A stretch of 64,000 nucleotides of DNA from Acidobacteriota bacterium (GTDB lineage: Bacteria > Acidobacteriota > Holophagae > Acanthopleuribacterales > Acanthopleuribacteraceae): positions 1 through 64,000 of the forward strand of contig JAGQSC010000050.1 in the NCBI GenBank assembly GCA_020439745.1, read 5' to 3'. The notes below the pieces were generated by a model. It was not told where the DNA came from. It was given only the letters and a program-made list of their open reading frames with translations, and searched no databases. A program made the translations under genes and the position numbers. Positions within the stretch are counted from its first letter, which is position 1. Every line of letters starts with the position of its first letter. Positions 54,100 to 62,603 of this stretch are shown in pieces.

Positions 54100-56006
54100 T
54101 TGTAGCTCCTCGTGCTCGGTTTGACATAATCAAATTCCAGCTTTTCCTTGTGCAGGGTTGGTGGCTTATCGACGCCGTTGAATTCCCAAGCGGCGACATG
54201 ACAGAAATTCTCGTCGTCGCGCAGGGCTTCACCTTCCTCAGTTTGGTATTCCTCGCGGAAATGCCCACCACAGGATTCGTTTCGTGTCTGGGCATCGAGT
54301 GCCATGGTTTCGGCGAATTCCAAGAAATCAGCTACCCGACCGGCTCGCTCCAAGACCTGGTTCAACTCGCCTTCGGAACCCGTAACGTTGACATCGTTCC
54401 AGAAGGCTTCGCGCAGCTTGGGTACTTCATCACGCACCTTTTGTAAGCTCTCTTTGGTTCGAGCCATGCCACAGTTGTCCCACATCAACTTACCCAACTC
54501 GCGATGGATGTCATCCACAGTTCGCGAACCCTTATTGTTCATCAACTTATTGATGCGGTGTTCCACGTCACGAGATACATCGGTAAATGCGGCCTGATCG
54601 GGCTGAACGGGCTTGAGGGTATTCCCAGCCAGGTAACCACCAATGGTGTAGGGAATAATGAAATAGCCATCTGCAAGGCCTTGCATTAACGCACTGGCGC
54701 CCAATCGATTGGCCCCATGGTCCGAGAAGTTGGCTTCGCCGAGTACGAACAACCCTGGAATCGATGACATCAAATTGTAATCCACCCATAATCCACCCAT
54801 GGTGTAGTGAACGGCCGGGTAGATGCGCATGGGTGTTTGATAAGGATCTTCACCGGTGATCTTCTCGTACATTTGGAACAGATTCCCGTATTTCTCACGG
54901 ATGGTGTTTTCGCCGTCGCGTTTGATGGCATCGGCGAAATCGAGATATACCGCTAACTTAGAGCTACCCACACCATACCCGTCGTCACAAACAGCCTTGG
55001 CTGCACGCGAAGCTACGTCGCGAGGCACCAGGTTACCGAAACTGGGATACCTGCGCTCCAAGTAGTAGTCTCTTTCAGCGTCTGGAATATCGCGCGGTCG
55101 GCGCGCATCGCTGGCATTTTTTGGCACCCAAACACGGCCATCATTCCGAAGCGACTCGCTCATAAGCGTGAGTTTCGATTGGTGGTCGCCACTGACTGGA
55201 ATGCAGGTGGGATGGATCTGCGTAAAGCACGGATTGGCGAAGTACGCCCCGCGTTTGTGGCATCGCCAGGCGGCGGTCACATTGCAGGCCTTGGCATTGG
55301 TGGAGAGGAAAAACACGTTGCCATAGCCGCCGGTGGCTAGTACCACAGCGTCGCCCGAATAGCGTTCAATTTTTCCGGTCACCAAGTCGCGTACCACCAC
55401 ACCACGGGCGGCACCATCTACGACGACCAGATCCATCATTTCGCGGCGCGCATACATTTGTACGCGCCCCGAATGTACTTGCGCCATCATGGCCTGATAG
55501 GCGCCCAACAACAACTGCTGACCAGTCTGTCCTCGTGCGTAAAAGGTCCGAGAAACCTGAGCACCGCCAAAAGACCGGTTTGCCAAAAGTCCGGAATACT
55601 CACGGGCAAACGGCACGCCTTGGGCCACGCACTGGTCAATGATGTTGTTACTGATTTGCGCCAGTCGATAAACGTTGGCTTCACGTGCTCTGAAGTCACC
55701 GCCCTTAACCGTGTCATAAAACAGACGATATACGGAATCGCCATCGTTGGGATAGTTCTTCGCAGCGTTGATGCCGCCTTGGGCAGCAATACTGTGGGCG
55801 CGCCTCGGCGAATCGGATATACAAAAGACCTTTACCCTGTATCCCAACTCACCCAACGAGGCCGCAGCGGAAGCGCCAGCCAAGCCAGTCCCCACCACAA
55901 GTATTTCAAACTTGCGTTTGTTTGCAGGGTTCACAAGTTTCAGGTTGAACCGATGTGTGTCCCAGGACTTTTCGATGGGTCCGCCCGGTAGTTTGCTATC
56001 CAACAT
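54096..56006 (-). CDS. sdhA: Succinate dehydrogenase/fumarate reductase flavoprotein subunit
   Basis: A 636-residue flavoprotein. FAD site [20 protein letters not shown] near residue 37, the covalent-FAD His in [32 protein letters not shown] and the catalytic Arg region in [11 protein letters not shown]. The length and N-terminal extension fit the non-classical B-type enzyme (Bacteroidetes/epsilon/acidobacterial form), which oxidises succinate or reduces fumarate. Overlaps sdhC by one base. Confidence 0.96.
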   Translation of the reverse strand: MLDSKLPGGPIEKSWDTHRFNLKLVNPANKRKFEILVVGTGLAGASAAASLGELGYRVKVFCISDSPRRAHSIAAQGGINAAKNYPNDGDSVYRLFYDTVKGGDFRAREANVYRLAQISNNIIDQCVAQGVPFAREYSGLLANRSFGGAQVSRTFYARGQTGQQLLLGAYQAMMAQVHSGRVQMYARREMMDLVVVDGAARGVVVRDLVTGKIERYSGDAVVLATGGYGNVFFLSTNAKACNVTAAWRCHKRGAYFANPCFTQIHPTCIPVSGDHQSKLTLMSESLRNDGRVWVPKNASDARRPRDIPDAERDYYLERRYPSFGNLVPRDVASRAAKAVCDDGYGVGSSKLAVYLDFADAIKRDGENTIREKYGNLFQMYEKITGEDPYQTPMRIYPAVHYTMGGLWVDYNLMSSIPGLFVLGEANFSDHGANRLGASALMQGLADGYFIIPYTIGGYLAGNTLKPVQPDQAAFTDVSRDVEHRINKLMNNKGSRTVDDIHRELGKLMWDNCGMARTKESLQKVRDEVPKLREAFWNDVNVTGSEGELNQVLERAGRVADFLEFAETMALDAQTRNESCGGHFREEYQTEEGEALRDDENFCHVAAWEFNGVDKPPTLHKEKLEFDYVKPSTRSYK

Positions 56007-56659
56007 CAGGCGCCTCCTTTCTCAATCAACCAGGCCCACAAAGGTAATGACGAAAAACCAATCGTCAAGATAAGGGCCAACGCGACGCAGATCACTTTGA
56101 TACTGCGCATGTAAACTGGGTGGTTCCAACCAAATGTTTGAATCACGCTCTGAATGGCATGGACCAGATGAAACCCTAGAACTACCATAAACAACACGTA
56201 CATGATGGAAAACCAGGGTTGGGAAAAACGCTCCATCACCAAGCCATACAGGCCGTCCACATGGTCCTGATAACCACCATACTTAAAGTGAATCAGGTGC
56301 AAAACCAAAAAAATGAACACCAAAAGGCCCGAAAAAATCATCGTGCGAGAGGCCAACGTGGCATCTGAAGCCGATTTAGCCACATACGTGGACGCCCGAG
56401 CTGCGCGATTTCTCGTCGTGAGCCGGATTGCCAAAAACATATGTGTCACGAGCACACCCACCAAGAACAGTTCGACAGGTATTAGCCAAACCTGACTTGA
56501 TAAGAATTCAGCATAGGCGTTGAATTTTTCTGCGCCGGCAAATAGCAGGAAATTACCCGACAAATGACCGATCAAGAATCCAGTCCAAATTAATCCCGTA
56601 ATCGCCATCAGCTGTTTCTGGCCGATGGACGAGGATAAAAATCGCGATAGTCGACCCAT
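56006..56659 (-). CDS. sdhC: Succinate dehydrogenase cytochrome b subunit (B-type)
   Basis: A 217-residue membrane subunit with five helices, the single-subunit diheme type. Heme-ligand candidates: HLSGNFLLF in helix 1, HMFLAI in helix 2, HLIHFKYGG in helix 4 and [10 protein letters not shown] in helix 5. It anchors SdhAB and exchanges electrons with menaquinone or ubiquinone. GAGGAGAG lies before the ATG. First gene of the operon; an extended -10 promoter is at 56744-56752. Confidence 0.94.
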   Translation of the reverse strand: MGRLSRFLSSSIGQKQLMAITGLIWTGFLIGHLSGNFLLFAGAEKFNAYAEFLSSQVWLIPVELFLVGVLVTHMFLAIRLTTRNRAARASTYVAKSASDATLASRTMIFSGLLVFIFLVLHLIHFKYGGYQDHVDGLYGLVMERFSQPWFSIMYVLFMVVLGFHLVHAIQSVIQTFGWNHPVYMRSIKVICVALALILTIGFSSLPLWAWLIEKGGA

Positions 56660-56743
56660 GGAAATCTCTCCTCACATGTTCGAAAAAGCACTGTGAACCC
56701 GTTTCAGAAAAGGCTTATCGGTTCACCAGCTTCCGCGTCTCAA

Positions 56744-56752
56744 AATATAGCA
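56744..56752 (-). promoter_or_regulatory. Extended -10 promoter of sdhCAB
   Basis: Minus strand TGCTATATT, 5 of 6 to TATAAT with the TGn extension. Just upstream is AGACGTCTGACGT, containing the palindrome AGACGTCT. No good -35. Confidence 0.45.
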
Positions 56753-56780
56753 CGTCAGACGTCTGCAAGGTAGCCAAAGG

Positions 56781-57878
56781 CTAGCCATCAAAGGAGATAT
56801 CTATTTGTAGACGAATCGGTTTTCCAGCTAGTGAAGCCGGAAGCGTGATGTTTACGGGGACCGAAATGGGCTCCACGTCATCAGATTTCACATCACGACC
56901 CTCAGAATTCCTTCCCTCGGAAGCTAGATTGGCAATTTCAGCCATCTCATCCAGCTCAGCAACTTCCAACGGACCCATATCGTCCAATTCAATCACTTCA
57001 GAATCATCCAATTGAGGAAGCTTGTCCTGAGCAGATTCTGAGGGAAGCGAGCCCACACTATTGGCGGAACCTACTTCTTCATCCTCAAATTCGATCTCAT
57101 CCACACTCATGGGAATGGGCTCTTCGTCAAAGGGGTTGGAAGGATCAGGCGCCAGTGGTGCACTGGTTTGAGGTTTAGGCAAAGCAGGCGCAGGTGAAGC
57201 GGGCCTCTGCGCACCCACTGGAGGAAGACTAGGCGGCTTTCGGGCTGGTGCCGCACTTGAAGCAGCCAGTTTGTCCTTCTCCATTTCCAAACCGTACTTG
57301 GCCGTCAAATTCTTCAGCACAAGTTTGCTGATGCCTTTGAGTGTCTCAAAAACACCATCTCCCTTAACCGCAATGGCCTCGAAATGAGGCATGTTGAAGC
57401 GGTTGACTTCTTTCTCCAACTGCTCAATCGTCAACGCATTCTTCATGTCTCGTTTGTTGTATTGGATGACATGGGGGACCGTAGAGAGATCCTGATTTTG
57501 TTCCTTGAGATTGGTGATCAGGTTATCGAAGCTGTCGATATTGGCTTCTAACATAGGCTCTTGTGAGTCCGCGACAAATACAACGCCGTCGGCACCCTTG
57601 AGCACCAATTTCCGAGTGGTGTCGTAAAAAACCTGGCCTGGTACCGTGTACAGCTGAATTTTTGTTTTCATGCCCCGAATACTTCCCAGATCGATGGGCA
57701 AAAAATCAAAAAACAGGGTTCGGTCGGTCTTCGTGGCCAAAGACAACATCTTGCCCTTCGAAACATCCGGCAAGGTGTCGTAGATGTACTGCAAATTGGA
57801 TGTCTTGCCACACAGGCCGGGTCCGTAATAAACCACTTTTGCCGTTAACTCTTTGGTGGCGTAATTGAATAAAACCAT
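56781..57878 (-). CDS. MglA-like GTPase with long C-terminal extension
   Basis: A 365-residue Ras-like GTPase. Residues 1-195 are MglA-type: P-loop YYGPGLCGKTSNLQYIY, switch region TDRTLFFDFLPIDLG, YTVPGQVFYDTTRK, and NKRD. The remaining 170 residues are a Pro/Ala linker (about 210-245), an acidic, probably disordered stretch, and a C-terminal strand block ending VPVNITLPASLAGKPIRLQIDIS. MglA sets cell polarity or motility with a Roadblock GAP (MglB). A second, short GTPase with a Roadblock gene is at 59245-60326. GGAG lies seven bases before the ATG. Confidence 0.88.
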   Translation of the reverse strand: MVLFNYATKELTAKVVYYGPGLCGKTSNLQYIYDTLPDVSKGKMLSLATKTDRTLFFDFLPIDLGSIRGMKTKIQLYTVPGQVFYDTTRKLVLKGADGVVFVADSQEPMLEANIDSFDNLITNLKEQNQDLSTVPHVIQYNKRDMKNALTIEQLEKEVNRFNMPHFEAIAVKGDGVFETLKGISKLVLKNLTAKYGLEMEKDKLAASSAAPARKPPSLPPVGAQRPASPAPALPKPQTSAPLAPDPSNPFDEEPIPMSVDEIEFEDEEVGSANSVGSLPSESAQDKLPQLDDSEVIELDDMGPLEVAELDEMAEIANLASEGRNSEGRDVKSDDVEPISVPVNITLPASLAGKPIRLQIDISFDG

Positions 57879-57937
57879 TCATTATCTCCGAGGCATCAGA
57901 GCGTCCTGGCGACAGAACATGGGTAAGAATCCTGTGC

Positions 57938-57970
57938 GATACTGTATCACGATTTAAGAAATCAAGACAA
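57938..57970 (-). promoter_or_regulatory. Possible promoter with palindrome, long MglA-like gene
   Basis: Minus strand TTGTCT (57965-57970), 18-bp spacer, TACAGT (57941-57946). The perfect palindrome GATACTGTATC (57938-57948) covers the -10, like an operator. Confidence 0.35.
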
Positions 57971-58053
57971 TTCCATTGCCTCCAGCGGATTGGCAAAAAA
58001 GCGGCCGCCAATTGACATGGTTTTGATCCGTTGCGGTTTGATGGTTTAGGTGG

Positions 58054-58082
58054 TTTTCAACCTCGCCCGCTTAACCTATGAT
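58054..58082 (+). promoter_or_regulatory. Probable promoter of udk
   Basis: TTTTCA (58054-58059), 17-bp spacer, TATGAT (58077-58082, 5 of 6). The leader would be only about 13 bases. Confidence 0.45.
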
Positions 58083-58101
58083 TCTTCTCTGGGAGGTTGG
58101 C

Positions 58102-58737
58102 GTGATTACAATTGGCATCGCTGGGGGTTCCGGAAGCGGCAAGAGCACCTTTTCCAAACTGGTCATGGAAAACCTCCATCAAGAACGCGTGGCGTGCATC
58201 AAGCATGATGCATATTACAAGCCTTTGGACCACCTATCTCTTGAGGAACGCGCCAAAGTGAACTTCGACCACCCCAGCTCCTTGGACACAGGCCAAATGA
58301 TCGAAGACATTATGGCACTCAAAAACGGCCAGGCCATTACCGTTCCTGAATACGATTTCAGTCGCCATACCAGGGCCACCGAATCTCATCTGCTGGAACC
58401 ACCCGTGGTGCTCATCGTGGAAGGGATTCTCATATTTGCGGAACCCGAACTTCGCGGTCTTTTCGATATTAAGGTGTTTATTGATGCTGATGATGATGAC
58501 CGCTTGATGCGCCGCATGTTACGTGACATTCATGACCGTAGCCGCGACGTATCGAGCATTGTGGAACAGTATTGCGCCACGGTCAAACCGATGCATTTGG
58601 AATTCGTGGAACCCAGCAAGCGGTGGGCCGATATTATTGTTCCGGGAGGTGGCCAAAACAAGGTCTGCCTGGACCTCATCAGTCGCAAACTTCACATGCT
58701 CGTGAACCGCGAATATCCTGAACAATTGCACAAATAG
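58102..58737 (+). CDS. udk: Uridine kinase
   Basis: A 211-residue P-loop kinase phosphorylating uridine or cytidine. GIAGGSGSGKSTFSKLV at the start, KHDAYYKPLDHLS, FDHPSSLDTGQM, PEYDFSRHTR and VEGILIFAEPELR are the udk family motifs. The GTG at 58102 with GGGAGG five bases upstream is preferred to an ATG at 58078 without a site. Pyrimidine salvage, complementing carAB. First rightward gene after the leftward block. Confidence 0.95.
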   Translation: MITIGIAGGSGSGKSTFSKLVMENLHQERVACIKHDAYYKPLDHLSLEERAKVNFDHPSSLDTGQMIEDIMALKNGQAITVPEYDFSRHTRATESHLLEPPVVLIVEGILIFAEPELRGLFDIKVFIDADDDDRLMRRMLRDIHDRSRDVSSIVEQYCATVKPMHLEFVEPSKRWADIIVPGGGQNKVCLDLISRKLHMLVNREYPEQLHK

Positions 58738-58738
58738 T

Positions 58739-58757
58739 CCCGATTAAACGGGCTTTT
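58739..58757 (+). terminator. Weak terminator after udk
   Basis: CCCG/CGGG stem over ATTAAA, then CTTTT. It begins two bases after the udk stop. The stem is short. Confidence 0.35.
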
Positions 58758-58763
58758 GGCCAC

Positions 58764-58986
58764 CTTTCCACAAAGCCTGTGGAAAACTTTGCGGAAAATG
58801 GTGTGGAAAACGGCTTCCGTCGCCACATATGCAGCGATTGTGCAGATTGAACTCAAGATTGTGCAGCTCAAAAACAGAGACGGGCACCAATTATTTTGCT
58901 TGACACAGCGCCCGGCTTCCATGGTAGCCCAAATCGTCACCACCGGAGAAAATCGTGGAAAACACCTGTGGAAAATTTGTGGAAAA
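58764..58986. other. oriC: DnaA-box-like cluster, candidate replication origin
   Basis: Within the 507-bp gene-free stretch 58738-59244 there are four exact TGTGGAAAA copies at 58778-58786, 58802-58810, 58967-58975 and 58978-58986. One-mismatch copies lie at 58764-58772 (opposite orientation, CTTTCCACA), 58790-58798 and 58954-58962. TTTTCCACA is the cyanobacterial DnaA-box consensus and one base from TTATCCACA. Two direct GATTGTGCAG copies sit 21 bp apart at 58836 and 58857. An AT-rich stretch follows at about 59160-59220. Gene direction changes here from mainly leftward to rightward. dnaA itself is not in the window. Confidence 0.55.
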
Positions 58987-59168
58987 TTCGCCCAATTGAC
59001 CAAAAATCAGCGCTTTATGACCGATTCGGGGGCGCGTTTTTGCGGTCAATGGACCAGTCCTGAGACATCGCGAAATGCGATGTGAAGGACCACCTAGTCA
59101 TAAGGGCTACAAATCCTTCATTTCTTGCGGGCACTTCAACCAGTTTGGTGAGCAGAATGCACTATCCT

Positions 59169-59177
59169 TGCTATAAT
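59169..59177 (+). promoter_or_regulatory. Extended -10 promoter of the Roadblock/MglA operon
   Basis: TGCTATAAT, a perfect extended -10, 68 bp before the Roadblock gene. No good -35, as is usual for this class. Confidence 0.65.
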
Positions 59178-59244
59178 GACTAAGTTTTGAATAATATGAC
59201 CACAAACAGCAGCATATAGGTCGGATCAAAAGGGTGAATCATCT

Positions 59245-59727
59245 ATGGATCTAATTATGTTTGACGAGGAATATCGAAAGATTCAGGCCGTCATCGACCA
59301 GCTGCACGCTGACGCGCGTAGCAAAGTTGTTTTCCTGGTAGACAAGAATGGCCAACATATCGCAGGGTCTGGAGAAGTAGAGGCAATTGACGCCACTTCT
59401 CTTGCATCCTTGACTGCAGGCAATGTTGCAGCAACCGATGGCTTAGCAAAACTGATTGGCGAAAAAGAATTTTCCATATTGTTCCACGAAGGAAAGCGTG
59501 ACCACATTCACATTTCGATCGTAGCCAATCGATTGATCCTGGTCGTCATTTTCGATGACCGGTCCTCCCTGGGCTTGGTGCGATTGCGTGTGAAAAAAAC
59601 GTCGGGTGAACTTGAGGACATTTTCAAAGAAATCATGGAGAAAGCCTCAAGGAGCCAGAAGTCCGAAGAGATCGAATCGGCATTTGCCGAAATTACCGAT
59701 GAAGACATTGATAACTTGTTCGGCTAG
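59245..59727 (+). CDS. Roadblock/LC7-domain protein (MglB-like)
   Basis: A 160-residue protein. The Roadblock/LC7 fold spans about residues 10-120 (VVFLVDKNGQHIAGSGEVEAIDATSLASLTAGN, then FHEGKRDHIHISIVANRLILVVIF). The C-terminal 40 residues are a charged helix (EIMEKASRSQKSEEIE). In the Mgl system this is the GTPase-activating partner of MglA; the MglA-type gene follows 11 bp later. ATG at 59245; AGGG lies about 11 bases upstream. Confidence 0.88.
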   Translation: MDLIMFDEEYRKIQAVIDQLHADARSKVVFLVDKNGQHIAGSGEVEAIDATSLASLTAGNVAATDGLAKLIGEKEFSILFHEGKRDHIHISIVANRLILVVIFDDRSSLGLVRLRVKKTSGELEDIFKEIMEKASRSQKSEEIESAFAEITDEDIDNLFG

Positions 59728-59738
59728 GAAATAAACAC

Positions 59739-60326
59739 ATGGCGTTCATCAATTACGCATCCCGCGAAGTCAATTGCAAAATCGTCTATTACGGACCTGG
59801 TCTCTGTGGAAAGACGACGAACCTGCAATACATCTACGACAAGACCAATCCCAACACCAAAGGGAAATTGATTTCGCTTGCTACAGAAACGGACCGCACT
59901 CTTTTCTTTGACTTTCTGCCCCTCGATTTGGGCATGGTGCGTTCGCTACGAGTTCGCTTTCACCTGTACACGGTACCTGGGCAGGTGTTCTACGATGCCA
60001 GTCGCAAACTGATCCTGAAGGGTGTGGATGGCGTGGTTTTTGTCGCGGACTCTCAAGAAGCCCGATTCGACGCGAACTTGGAATCCATTGACAACCTGGA
60101 AAAGAACCTAGGGGAACAGGGCTTCGACATCATGAAGATTCCCTACATCTTGCAGCTCAATAAACGAGACCTTCCCACGGCCATGCCTGTAGATACGTTG
60201 GTAGAAGAATTGCGCATTAAGGGTGAACCCGTTTTTGAGGCTATCGCCCCTCAAGGCATTGGCGTTTTTGAAACGCTCAAAGCGTGCGCCAAACAGGTAC
60301 TCACCGAATTGAAAAAGAACGGGTGA
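59739..60326 (+). CDS. mglA: MglA-like small GTPase
   Basis: A 195-residue Ras-like GTPase of normal MglA length. P-loop YYGPGLCGKTTNLQYIY near residue 18, TDRTLFFDFLPLDLG, YTVPGQVFYDASRK, VFVADSQEARFDAN, and LNKRD. Strongly similar to the N-terminal domain of the 56781-57878 protein. It lies 11 bp after the Roadblock gene and probably forms an MglB/MglA-type polarity switch. Confidence 0.93.
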   Translation: MAFINYASREVNCKIVYYGPGLCGKTTNLQYIYDKTNPNTKGKLISLATETDRTLFFDFLPLDLGMVRSLRVRFHLYTVPGQVFYDASRKLILKGVDGVVFVADSQEARFDANLESIDNLEKNLGEQGFDIMKIPYILQLNKRDLPTAMPVDTLVEELRIKGEPVFEAIAPQGIGVFETLKACAKQVLTELKKNG

Positions 60327-60351
60327 TCCCTCCCGTTTCGGTTTGCAAACC

Positions 60352-61734
60352 ATGTCACAAACACTGATCCCTTGGTTCGTTCTGGCTTTTGGCATAGGAA
60401 CCGCGATCGGCTCTCTATGGGTATGGCTGATCCAGAAGCGCAAGTTGCACGCTCTGACCCAAGACATCAACCATCTAAGAGAAAACGAAATACGACTTTC
60501 TACCCAAATGACCGAACACGTCCGTCGACTAACTGAGGAACAGAAGGAGTTTGAACGGCTGCACACAAAACTGGAGGAGCAACAGCAAAAACGTCAAGAG
60601 GCTGAACTCGACGCGGCACGGCTAACCACGCAAATCAACGATCTGCAGCAACATATGCAAGAAAAACTCAGTTTCCAAAACGAGACCCGCGAGCATTTGA
60701 TGCAGGCGTTCAAGTCTCTTTCTGCCGATGTCTTGGATGTCAATGCCAAGCGCTTCTTAACCCTCGCCAAGCAGCAATTTGAACAGCACCAACAAACCTC
60801 TCAGGCCGATCTCGACAAACGCCGCAGCGACATTGAACATATGGTGAAACCGCTCGCCACGACGTTGGACCAACTCAAGCAGCACAACACGCAGTTGGAA
60901 AAAAACCGGGCCGATGCCTACGGTCGAATGACCGAGATGGTCGAACATCTGCGTCGTGAAACCAGTCAGCTAGCCAAAGCCATGCAAACGCCAAGTTCAA
61001 GAGGAAGGTGGGGTGAAATTCAGCTTCGACGGGTGGTTGAGCTGGCCGGGATGGTTTCGTACTGCGATTTCTATGAACAGGTCGCCTCCGACCAGGAAAG
61101 CAGCCGCCAACGGCCGGATCTGGTCGTCTATCTGCCCGAATCGCGAGAAATCATTGTGGATGCCAAAGCACCGCTCAGTGCATACCTGGAAGCAGTAGAA
61201 GCGGACGATCCCCAATCCAAGCAGGATCACCTCAAACAACATGCCACCCATATCGCCAATCACGTACGTCAGCTGTCCAGCAAAAAATACTGGAGTGAAT
61301 TTGACCGGGCACCGGAATTTGTCGTCTTGTTTGTGCCCGGTGACCATTTTCTAAGTGCTGCCTTGGAGGTACGTCCCGATCTCATCGAGAGTGCGGCGGT
61401 ACAGCGTGTATTGTTGGCGACACCTGCGACTTTGATCGCGTTGCTGAAAGCTGTTGCATACGGTTGGAGCCAACAGAAAATGGCGGAGAACGCCCGAGTG
61501 ATGGTGGACCTTGGCAAGGAACTTTACGAGCGCATGTTGAAGTTTGCCGAACACCTGGATGGTGTCGGCAAGGGCCTCGCCAGCGCTGTGAAAGGCTACA
61601 ATTCATGTCTGGGCTCGTTTGAGAAACGTTTGATGGTGACAGCTCGGAAATTTGAAGAGTTGGGAGTCGAGTCAACCAAGCAGGATCCCGATTTGCAACC
61701 TCTCCCGCTTCCCGATAGCATCAATTCGACTTAG
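60352..61734 (+). CDS. rmuC: DNA recombination protein RmuC
   Basis: A 460-residue protein. A membrane anchor (about 4-25) is followed by a long coiled coil (about 30-190), then the RmuC nuclease-like domain with SSRGRWGEIQLRRVVELAGM near residue 215, RPDLVVYLPESREIIVDAKAPLSAYLEA and ATPATLIALLKAVAYGW. In E. coli RmuC limits rearrangements at short inverted repeats. A TTG at 60343 is an alternative start; no clear ribosome-binding site. It shares a likely transcript with mglA. Confidence 0.9.
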   Translation: MSQTLIPWFVLAFGIGTAIGSLWVWLIQKRKLHALTQDINHLRENEIRLSTQMTEHVRRLTEEQKEFERLHTKLEEQQQKRQEAELDAARLTTQINDLQQHMQEKLSFQNETREHLMQAFKSLSADVLDVNAKRFLTLAKQQFEQHQQTSQADLDKRRSDIEHMVKPLATTLDQLKQHNTQLEKNRADAYGRMTEMVEHLRRETSQLAKAMQTPSSRGRWGEIQLRRVVELAGMVSYCDFYEQVASDQESSRQRPDLVVYLPESREIIVDAKAPLSAYLEAVEADDPQSKQDHLKQHATHIANHVRQLSSKKYWSEFDRAPEFVVLFVPGDHFLSAALEVRPDLIESAAVQRVLLATPATLIALLKAVAYGWSQQKMAENARVMVDLGKELYERMLKFAEHLDGVGKGLASAVKGYNSCLGSFEKRLMVTARKFEELGVESTKQDPDLQPLPLPDSINST

Positions 61735-61784
61735 CATCCCCGCTCAGTCAGCCGATACGGAATCAATAACACCAAAGGGTGGCC

Positions 61785-62603
61785 ATGCACCAGGCCGAAC
61801 GACAAAAGCTACGCATCCGTCGATGGATGATGGGATTGGGGGCCTATGCCATCAATTTGAGCTTCGTCAAGATGGCAGAAATCATAGAACTAGACACTAT
61901 GCCCAAGCCCGCGTTTGTGCTGATGATTACCACGGTCATTGCCTGGAATGCCTTGATTTATTTGGCTTTCAGGACCAATTTCAACCTCAGATTCACAGAT
62001 CCCAGTATGACTTTGATCCAGATGTCGTTCAGTTATTACTGGGGCATTATTCCCCTGTATACCATGCCACACGTGCGCTTGCTCGTCATCCTGGCGATCC
62101 TGCCTTCATTCTGTTTCGGTATGCTGCGTTTGAACCTCGCAGGACACTTGAAAGCGGCAAGCACGATCTCACTCGTATACCTAGGTGTATTAATCGCCGA
62201 TTTTCTGCAGCAGAGACCCGATTTCAACCTGTCACTGGAACTGTTTCAGTTTGTCGTGGTGCTGGTGATGTTGGTCTGGTTCACCGTATTCGGTAGTTTT
62301 GTATCCAACATGAGACATAAACTCCGGCGTCAGGGAACCGAACTTCAAAAGATCAACTCCGCGTATGTCGACGAAATTGAACAGCGAAAAGAAGCCCAGC
62401 ATGAGTTAGAACAGGCACTTGCCAAGGTCAAGAAACTAACCGGTTTTATTCCCATCTGCGCGCACTGCAAAAACATTCGTGATGATTCCGGTTACTGGAC
62501 TGAACTCGAAGTGTATCTTTCTGAAAACTCCGAAGCCGCTCTGAGCCACTCAATTTGCCCCAAATGCAAGGAACACTACTTTCCTGATTATGAATTCGAT
62601 TAA
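61785..62603 (+). CDS. Polytopic membrane protein with coiled coil and C-terminal zinc ribbon
   Basis: A 272-residue protein. Six hydrophobic segments in residues 15-175, a coiled coil (about 180-220), then FIPICAHCKNIRDDSGYWTELE and HSICPKCKEHYFP, two CxxC pairs. This zinc-ribbon ending is known as the tail of sensor kinases and GGDEF or receiver proteins, where the membrane and coiled coil precede a signalling domain. Here no GGDEF or kinase is present. ATG at 61785 after AAGGG; GTG 61779 is an alternative. It overlaps murQ by four bases at its 3' end. Confidence 0.78.
   Translation: MHQAERQKLRIRRWMMGLGAYAINLSFVKMAEIIELDTMPKPAFVLMITTVIAWNALIYLAFRTNFNLRFTDPSMTLIQMSFSYYWGIIPLYTMPHVRLLVILAILPSFCFGMLRLNLAGHLKAASTISLVYLGVLIADFLQQRPDFNLSLELFQFVVVLVMLVWFTVFGSFVSNMRHKLRRQGTELQKINSAYVDEIEQRKEAQHELEQALAKVKKLTGFIPICAHCKNIRDDSGYWTELEVYLSENSEAALSHSICPKCKEHYFPDYEFD

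Noticed and set aside
58756-59085. Open frame of 109 codons across the DnaA-box cluster
   Set aside because: Its codons are formed by the repeats (TGTGGAAAA gives Trp-Lys runs), there is no ribosome-binding site, and the composition is unlike the neighbours. An antisense frame at 58692-59003 is equally poor.
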